NCBI GenBank assembly: GCA_017889845.1
Contig: JAGGAJ010000017.1
Location: forward strand, 1-17,304
Origin: Deltaproteobacteria bacterium
GTDB taxonomy: Bacteria > Desulfobacterota > Deferrimicrobia > Deferrimicrobiales > Deferrimicrobiaceae
Direction: 5' to 3'
DNA length: 17,304 nucleotides
Under the pieces are notes generated by a model. The model did no database searches, had not been told where the DNA came from, and was given only the letters and a program-made list of their open reading frames with translations. The translations under genes and the position numbers were made by a program. The number at the start of each line of letters is the position of its first letter. The first letter of the stretch is position 1. Below, piece after piece: positions 14,772 to 17,304 of the stretch.

Positions 14772-14984
14772 CTAGTTCAGGGATTTGTCGGATTTCCCTG
14801 AACTTGCATTTTCGCAGGGTGCAACTGGGGTGCAGATTTCGGGGCTGTCGAGGAGGTTTGCAGCGGAAGGTTGCGGAGGATATCGCCTGCATACTCCAAA
14901 GTTATAGGTAAGGATTTCGCCCCGTTCGTTTACCTCGAAAAATTTCCCATACTTGCAAGAGGCACATTCCTCTTTCCTTTCCAT
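14772..14984 (-). CDS. Small cysteine-rich (zinc-ribbon-like) island protein
   Basis: This 70-residue protein reads leftward from an ATG at 14984, with a strong AAAGGAG site seven or eight bases upstream. The pattern Cys7-x2-Cys10 then VCRRYPP (Cys32) resembles small phage- and island-borne zinc-binding proteins of the form CxxC...C-R-R-x-P-P; the last ligand would be Cys51 or Cys57. Its function is not known. From about residue 50 (CTPVAPCE) the frame runs through the GGGTGCA repeat pair and a hairpin near the island end, so the C-terminal 20 residues may be a read-through tail created by recombination rather than the original end. It points toward the intact tRNA. Confidence 0.6.
   Translation of the reverse strand: MERKEECASCKYGKFFEVNERGEILTYNFGVCRRYPPQPSAANLLDSPEICTPVAPCENASSGKSDKSLN
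14775..14803. repeat. 9-bp perfect inverted repeat just inside the left island end
   Basis: GTTCAGGGA (14775-14783) and TCCCTGAAC (14795-14803) flank an 11-base loop, 13 bp after the tRNA CCA. As RNA it would form a stable hairpin ending the tRNA-Thr transcript, followed only by a loose T-rich stretch (TTGCATTTT), so termination would be weak. It could also be a protein-binding site for recombination. It overlaps the 3' end of the leftward small gene. Confidence 0.5.
14815..14834 (+). repeat. Left arm-site-like repeat pair (GGGTGCA-N4-GGGTGCA)
   Basis: Two GGGTGCA units begin 11 bp apart (14817 and 14828), one helical turn. The 19-base CAGGGTGCAACTGGGGTGC recurs with one mismatch at 16653-16671. 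Direct heptamers at a fixed phase near each att core are what tyrosine-recombinase arm sites look like. Confidence 0.55.
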
Positions 14985-15145
14985 CTCACACGTCTCCTTT
15001 CCCTTGCGCCGTTTCCCCGTCGGTTCCCTGTCCTGGAAGTTGAGGAGTAATCCCGTCCCGGAGCACTCCCAGGCTCCCCCAGCCGTCAGCTAAAGTTTTC
15101 ATCCGTTATTGCCGAAAGGCGTTACCAGGAAAGGAGAATGCGGGA

Positions 15146-15289
15146 ATGATCGAATATGCAGGAATTCTTGCCACTGTAAGTGGAGAGACCCTTTCATGCA
15201 TAACAAGCTTTGATCCTTCGTTGAATACAATTTCAATTGTCGTTGGCGTCATCTTCTTTGTTTGGTTAGTCGTTTTTAAATTGAATTAA
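15146..15289 (+). CDS. Small predicted membrane protein of 47 residues
   Basis: The frame starts at the ATG at 15146, with GGAAAGGAG ending 10 bases upstream, and stops at TAA 15287-15289. The N-terminal half (MIEYAGILATVSGETLSC...) is mildly polar; the C-terminal part from about residue 28 (TISIVVGVIFFVWLVVFKLN) is one clear membrane-spanning segment ending in Lys-Leu-Asn. The codons are AT-rich, unlike the host genes. No family is recognised. Single-span peptides this size occur as type I toxins, phage superinfection or lysis factors, and small regulatory membrane proteins, but nothing here selects among them. An ATG at 15138 closes after three codons and is not the start. Confidence 0.5.
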   Translation: MIEYAGILATVSGETLSCITSFDPSLNTISIVVGVIFFVWLVVFKLN

Positions 15290-15662
15290 AAACTCCACCT
15301 ACCCCTCCACGCGCCCAGGCCCGGTGGCGCGGGGTACACCAGGCACTGTGTCAGCCCGAATCCGATGTCACGGCTGCTTCGCCAGCCCGGAATCGAATTA
15401 GCGTGCGCTGACTTGGCGCCTCTTATTTTTCGTGTTCTACCAATCCTTCGTTCGCCACAGGGCGCCTGATCTTGTCCCCGGCACATGTCCTTCGGGGACG
15501 CGCCGATCCAGCACATCACACACTTGATGCCGTTGCCGGAAATTCCGAAGGGGGGCGTGGTGGTCCGACCCCCCTCTATCGCCCCCGCCTGATAAAGATT
15601 TCATTCGGTTTTGCCGAAATAGCGTGCAGGAATTTGGTAATTTCCGTTGCGTGGGAGGAAAA
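15290..15662. other. Non-coding, hairpin-rich stretch of the island
   Basis: No frame here has both a ribosome binding site and plausible protein composition. Inverted repeats are frequent: CGCGCC/GGCGCG (15310-15315 and 15326-15331), a GTCCCCG/CGGGGAC pair near 15475-15500, AGGGGGG/CCCCCCT (15549-15555 and 15569-15575), and TTCGG/CCGAA (15604-15608 and 15614-15618). The stretch is more GC-rich than the small genes on either side. It may hold a structured RNA, a replication or transfer site, or be remnant sequence. Confidence 0.4.
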
Positions 15663-15935
15663 ATGACCTACGCAGAAATGGAGAAACTTATCCTAGTGAC
15701 AGACCGTATGATTGCGAGTAATAACGTGAGTAAAGCCGAATACGGTAGAGGATATCAAGCCGGGATTAAAGCCTATTTCGGTAACCTTCAGCAGGAATCA
15801 TTTCTCGATCATTATTTCATCGCGGAGATGGCCCGTAGAAACCGCAGCCGCGATGTTCACGCTTTTGTCCGTGGGTATAGTGATGGGTACAAAGGATTGG
15901 AACCAGATTTGAATGTCTCGTTTCCTTATCGCTGA
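15663..15935 (+). CDS. Small island protein of unknown function, 90 residues
   Basis: The ATG at 15663 follows GGGAGGAAAA, a good ribosome binding site, and is preferred over the in-frame ATG at 15624. The protein is soluble and mixed in charge. Two related Gly-Tyr segments stand out: EYGRGYQAGIKAYFG (about 31-45) and FVRGYSDGYKGLE (about 69-81), both of the form RGY-x2-G-x-K or RGY-x2-GYK, suggesting a duplicated short motif. The middle (HYFIAEMARRNRSRDVHAF) is basic and helical. No known family is recognised. Codon use is less GC-biased than that of the housekeeping genes, as expected for island cargo. Confidence 0.6.
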   Translation: MTYAEMEKLILVTDRMIASNNVSKAEYGRGYQAGIKAYFGNLQQESFLDHYFIAEMARRNRSRDVHAFVRGYSDGYKGLEPDLNVSFPYR

Positions 15936-16126
15936 AAAAGAATTGCCGTGGGGGAGTGAGTTGGTCTGACAGGCCGTTTCTCTCTCCGCCCATCACCTGA
16001 TCGAATACATACCCTAAAGATTCTGCCCCGAACTGCCGTTATCCCCTCCAAATGGATCTGTCCTGACAGGTGTCTAACAATGAGTGCCCGATCATTCTCA
16101 TCGTGAAGTGAGGGGCGGGGAGAGAG

Positions 16127-16507
16127 ATGAACGAGCGATACAAGATTGGTGAGGCGAAGTTCTTCTTGGCGAAGATGTCAGAGTCGGTACACGACCGCGA
16201 GGCATTCCGATACTACTTGAGCGCGTTCCTGAATGCGGCCCGGTCTGTAACGAAATATGCTCGGGAGGAATCAAAAACCAAGGGTAGGCAGGAATGGTAT
16301 GATGAGACCATCGCAGGGAATGTTGTCTTGAGTTATGCCAGCCAGACAGCGGTGCGGCATCGGTTCGCTGACTGGCCCGGACCTAAAGACCCGATCGGTT
16401 CGTCGCAACGATACTCTGAAGACCTGATCGGTTTGTCACAACGATACATTGAGGAGTTGGAGAAGTTCGTTCGGAGAGGAATGGAAGAAGGAATACTGTC
16501 GGGGTGA
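16127..16507 (+). CDS. Island protein, possibly HEPN-like, with 11-residue tandem repeat
   Basis: This 126-residue protein starts at an ATG preceded by GGGGCGGGGAGAGAG. The N-terminal part (GEAKFFLAKMSESVHDREAFRYYLSAFLNAARSVTKYAREESKTKGRQEWYDE) resembles, from memory, small helical HEPN-type proteins in which SAFL-x-AARS-V and W-Y precede an R-x4-H site. The expected Arg is not at its place here (SYASQTAVRH), so if related it is a catalytically degenerate member. Near the C-terminus two 11-residue units, DPIGSSQRYSE and DLIGLSQRYIE, come from a 33-bp tandem DNA repeat and may extend a helix or coiled coil. Function is unknown. It is the last gene before the right end of the island. Confidence 0.6.
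   Translation: MNERYKIGEAKFFLAKMSESVHDREAFRYYLSAFLNAARSVTKYAREESKTKGRQEWYDETIAGNVVLSYASQTAVRHRFADWPGPKDPIGSSQRYSEDLIGLSQRYIEELEKFVRRGMEEGILSG
16393..16458 (+). repeat. 33-bp tandem duplication inside the last island gene
   Basis: Two adjacent 33-bp units start with GATCGGTT at 16393 and 16426 and share most bases, including CAACGATAC. They keep the reading frame and encode the 11-residue repeat of the host protein. Confidence 0.7.
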
Positions 16508-16704
16508 TGACTACCGACCCTCCCGCCTCGTCTCTTCCACGCACGTAGTATTTGGGGCTCCGCGCTCCTCCCATGATCTTGATGGCCCCGGGCAACCTGG
16601 ACTCCAAGCTCGGGGCAGAATGCGAAATCCATCCTCCCGGGAATGGGGATTACAGGGTGCAGCTGGGGTGCTATTCGCGTCCCATTTTATCCCATTTTTA
16701 CCTC
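16508..16704. other. Non-coding right end of the island
   Basis: No gene is supported between the last island gene and the right-end promoter. The stretch holds the right arm-site-like repeat (16653-16672) and a tandem CCCATTTT pair (16681 and 16691) just before the promoter. Confidence 0.5.
16653..16672 (+). repeat. Right arm-site-like repeat pair
   Basis: CAGGGTGCAGCTGGGGTGC (16653-16671) matches the left copy at 14815-14833 in 18 of 19 positions and has the same orientation and the same 11-bp heptamer phase. It lies 87 bp from the right att core; the left copy is 53 bp from its core. Confidence 0.55.
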
Positions 16705-16732
16705 TTGACATTTTTCTCCAATCCAATAAAAT
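16705..16732 (+). promoter_or_regulatory. Outward promoter at the right end of the island
   Basis: TTGACA (16705-16710), a 16-bp spacer and TAAAAT (16727-16732) form a near-consensus sigma-70 promoter. It points toward the tRNA remnant, tRNA-Tyr, tRNA-Gly, tRNA-Thr and tuf, with a start expected near 16740. It lies inside the island, so it was brought or created by the insertion. Confidence 0.7.
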
Positions 16733-16758
16733 CGCCCTCTTGCGATTGGCGCTGGGGC

Positions 16759-16804
16759 ATTTGTAATCAGATGGTTGGAGGTTCAACTCCTCTCGTCGGC
16801 TCCA
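16759..16804 (+). pseudogene. attR: displaced 3' remnant of tRNA-Thr(UGU)
   Basis: This 46-bp exact copy of positions 31-76 of tRNA-Thr lacks the acceptor 5' strand, the D arm and most of the 5' anticodon stem, so it cannot fold as a tRNA. It sits 12 bp before tRNA-Tyr, the spacing expected of the original operon, and is therefore the original 3' end displaced by the insertion. Confidence 0.92.
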
Positions 16805-16816
16805 GAGCGCACCCGT

Positions 16817-16901
16817 GGAGGGGTACCCGAGCGGCCAAAGGGGGCAGACTGTAAATCTGCTGGCATCGCCTACGGAGGTTCGAATCCTCCCCCCTCCACC
16901 A
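16817..16901 (+). tRNA. tyrU: tRNA-Tyr (anticodon GUA)
   Basis: This 85-nt type II tRNA has acceptor GGAGGGG (16817-16823) paired with CCCCTCC (16891-16897), discriminator A and encoded CCA. The anticodon arm GCAGA-CTGTAAA-TCTGC gives GTA, and a long variable arm follows (TGGCATCGCCTAC), as in bacterial tRNA-Tyr. The T arm is GGAGG-TTCGAAT-CCTCC. It is the second member of the tRNA/tuf operon. Confidence 0.96.
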
Positions 16902-16908
16902 CCTGTCT

Positions 16909-16923
16909 CTTCCGGGGCGGAAG
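16909..16923 (+). repeat. Stem-loop after tRNA-Tyr
   Basis: CTTCCG-GGG-CGGAAG is a perfect 6-bp stem with a 3-base loop, 7 bp after the CCA of tRNA-Tyr. There is no T-run, so it is more likely a processing or pausing hairpin than a full terminator. Confidence 0.4.
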
Positions 16924-16957
16924 TCAAGGGGCCACGCGAAAAAAGCCGTGTTTCCCG

Positions 16958-16985
16958 TTGACTACCCCGGAATACCGGGTATAAT
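16958..16985 (+). promoter_or_regulatory. Strong promoter inside the tRNA/tuf operon
   Basis: TTGACT (16958-16963), a 16-bp spacer and a perfect TATAAT (16980-16985) precede tRNA-Gly by 18 bp. The spacer contains an imperfect palindrome, TACCCcGG-AATA-CCGGGTA (16963-16981). The promoter would drive tRNA-Gly, tRNA-Thr(GGU) and tuf independently of anything upstream. Confidence 0.8.
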
Positions 16986-17003
16986 TTTAAGTTTGCGGCA
17001 GGG

Positions 17004-17079
17004 GCGGGCGTAACTCAGTTGGCAGAGTCACAGCCTTCCAAGCTGTTGGTCGCGGGTTCGATTCCCGTCGCCCGCTCCA
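17004..17079 (+). tRNA. glyT: tRNA-Gly (anticodon UCC)
   Basis: This 76-nt tRNA has acceptor GCGGGCG (17004-17010) paired with CGCCCGC (17069-17075), discriminator T and encoded CCA. The anticodon arm ACAGC-CTTCCAA-GCTGT gives TCC, and the T arm is CGGGT/ATTCCCG-type with TTCGATT. It corresponds to E. coli glyT, also UCC, in the same operon position. Confidence 0.96.
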
Positions 17080-17103
17080 CCTGTTTCCGGGATCCGGGCA
17101 GAG

Positions 17104-17179
17104 GCCCACGTAGCTCAGTAGGCAGAGCGCGTCCTTGGTAAGGACGAGGTCAGCAGTTCGATCCTGCTCGTGGGCTCCA
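17104..17179 (+). tRNA. thrT: tRNA-Thr (anticodon GGU)
   Basis: Acceptor GCCCACG (17104-17110) pairs with CGTGGGC (17169-17175), then T and encoded CCA. The anticodon arm CGTCC-TTGGTAA-GGACG gives GGT, reading ACC/ACU codons. It is the fourth tRNA of the ancestral operon and lies 39 bp before the tuf start codon. Confidence 0.96.
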
Positions 17180-17218
17180 CTTTGATCGACACTCCAATCT
17201 CCCCAAGGAGACGCACAC

Positions 17219-17304
17219 ATGTCCAAGCAGAAGTTTGAGCGCACGAAGCCGCACGTGAACGTTGGCACGATCGGTCACGTGGATCACGGGAAGACGACGT
17301 TGAC
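17219..17304 (+). CDS. tuf: Elongation factor Tu, N-terminal fragment (runs off right edge)
   Basis: EF-Tu delivers aminoacyl-tRNA to the ribosome as a GTPase. Only 28 complete codons are present: MSKQKFERTKPHVNVGTIG followed by HVDHGKTTL, including the P-loop GHVDHGKT that binds GTP. AAGGAG (17205-17210) lies 8 bases before the ATG at 17219. It follows tRNA-Thr(GGU) directly, the same order as thrT-tufB in E. coli, and is expected to be transcribed from the promoter between tRNA-Tyr and tRNA-Gly and from the island's right-end promoter. Confidence 0.96.
   Translation, partial: MSKQKFERTKPHVNVGTIGHVDHGKTTL

Larger units (their letters stand above)
14716..16804. mobile_element. Miniature tRNA-Thr-integrated genomic island without integrase
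   Basis: About 2.04 kb between two identical 46-bp copies of the tRNA-Thr 3' part separates tRNA-Thr(UGU) from tRNA-Tyr, tRNA-Gly, tRNA-Thr(GGU) and tuf, which follow it directly in the E. coli operon. The interior is visibly less GC-rich than the host genes and has scattered small genes rather than dense overlapping ones. Left and right ends each carry a GGGTGCA-N4-GGGTGC pair that looks like a recombinase arm site. No integrase, excisionase, relaxase or phage structural gene is present. It is therefore either a deletion remnant of a larger island or prophage, or a non-autonomous element mobilised in trans. Confidence 0.82.

Noticed and set aside
14775..14803. Intrinsic terminator after tRNA-Thr
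   Set aside because: The stem is good but the loop is long and no continuous T-run follows, so it is reported only as an inverted repeat.
15286..15519. 77-residue minus-strand frame in the island
   Set aside because: No ribosome binding site, odd composition and overlap with hairpins; treated as non-coding.
14762..16758. Integrase or phage structural genes within the island
   Set aside because: All six frames were considered; no frame exceeds about 130 residues and no tyrosine recombinase motif (R...HxxR...Y) is visible.
16511..17268. Minus-strand frames opposite the tRNA cluster
   Set aside because: They contain phrases such as GRRESNPRPTAWKAVTLPTELRP, the well-known false proteins produced by translating tRNA genes backwards.
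1..17304. CRISPR array or rRNA gene
   Set aside because: No regularly spaced direct repeats with unique spacers and no rRNA signature sequences were seen.

Overview
The window is GC-rich chromosomal DNA with dense, co-directional genes and GTGA/TGATG start-stop overlaps. The gene content (a PilY1/minor-pilin cluster, a short-form IspG, a bacterial-type ProS with an editing domain, and the thrU-tyrU-glyT-thrT-tuf tRNA/EF-Tu arrangement also known from E. coli) suggests a Gram-negative bacterium. A deltaproteobacterium-like lineage (Desulfuromonadota/Geobacter-like) fits best, but this is inferred from gene content and style; no rRNA is present to settle it.

Left part (1-1735): the first residues of a leftward dephospho-CoA kinase (coaE) leave the window. 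A non-coding gap follows that holds a 184-bp inverted-repeat element resembling a MITE or REP sequence. Next come an SCP2-fold protein and a sirtuin, 31 bp apart.

Pilus part (1736-10371): an AT-rich leader with a good sigma-54-type -24/-12 match precedes a eight-gene run: pilY1, a GspH/FimT pseudopilin, pilV-like, pilW-like, pilX-like, an Ig-like lipoprotein, a second pilV-like gene and a second pilX-like gene. Together they look like a type IV pilus tip/priming complex with a PilY1 adhesin. Two of the pseudopilins lack the conserved Glu5, as the tip subunit GspK does.

Housekeeping part (10383-14615): ispG, proS, pyrF and rlmB overlap head to tail and form an operon. It begins only 11 bp after the last pilus gene, with no visible terminator between them.

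tRNA/tuf part with an inserted element (14616-17304): tRNA-Thr(UGU) is intact, but the rest of its ancestral operon (tRNA-Tyr, tRNA-Gly, tRNA-Thr(GGU), tuf) is pushed about 2 kb downstream. The intervening DNA is less GC-rich and is flanked by a perfect 46-bp direct repeat of the tRNA 3' part, the footprint of tRNA-targeted site-specific integration. The element has no recombinase. It carries four small genes of unknown function (one only 47 codons, with a membrane segment), a structured non-coding stretch, paired GGGTGCA repeats near each end that look like recombinase arm sites, and a near-consensus promoter at its right edge that fires into the displaced tRNA/tuf genes. A second strong promoter lies between tRNA-Tyr and tRNA-Gly. 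This miniature integrase-less island, which splits an essential operon while supplying a new promoter, is the most interesting object here.
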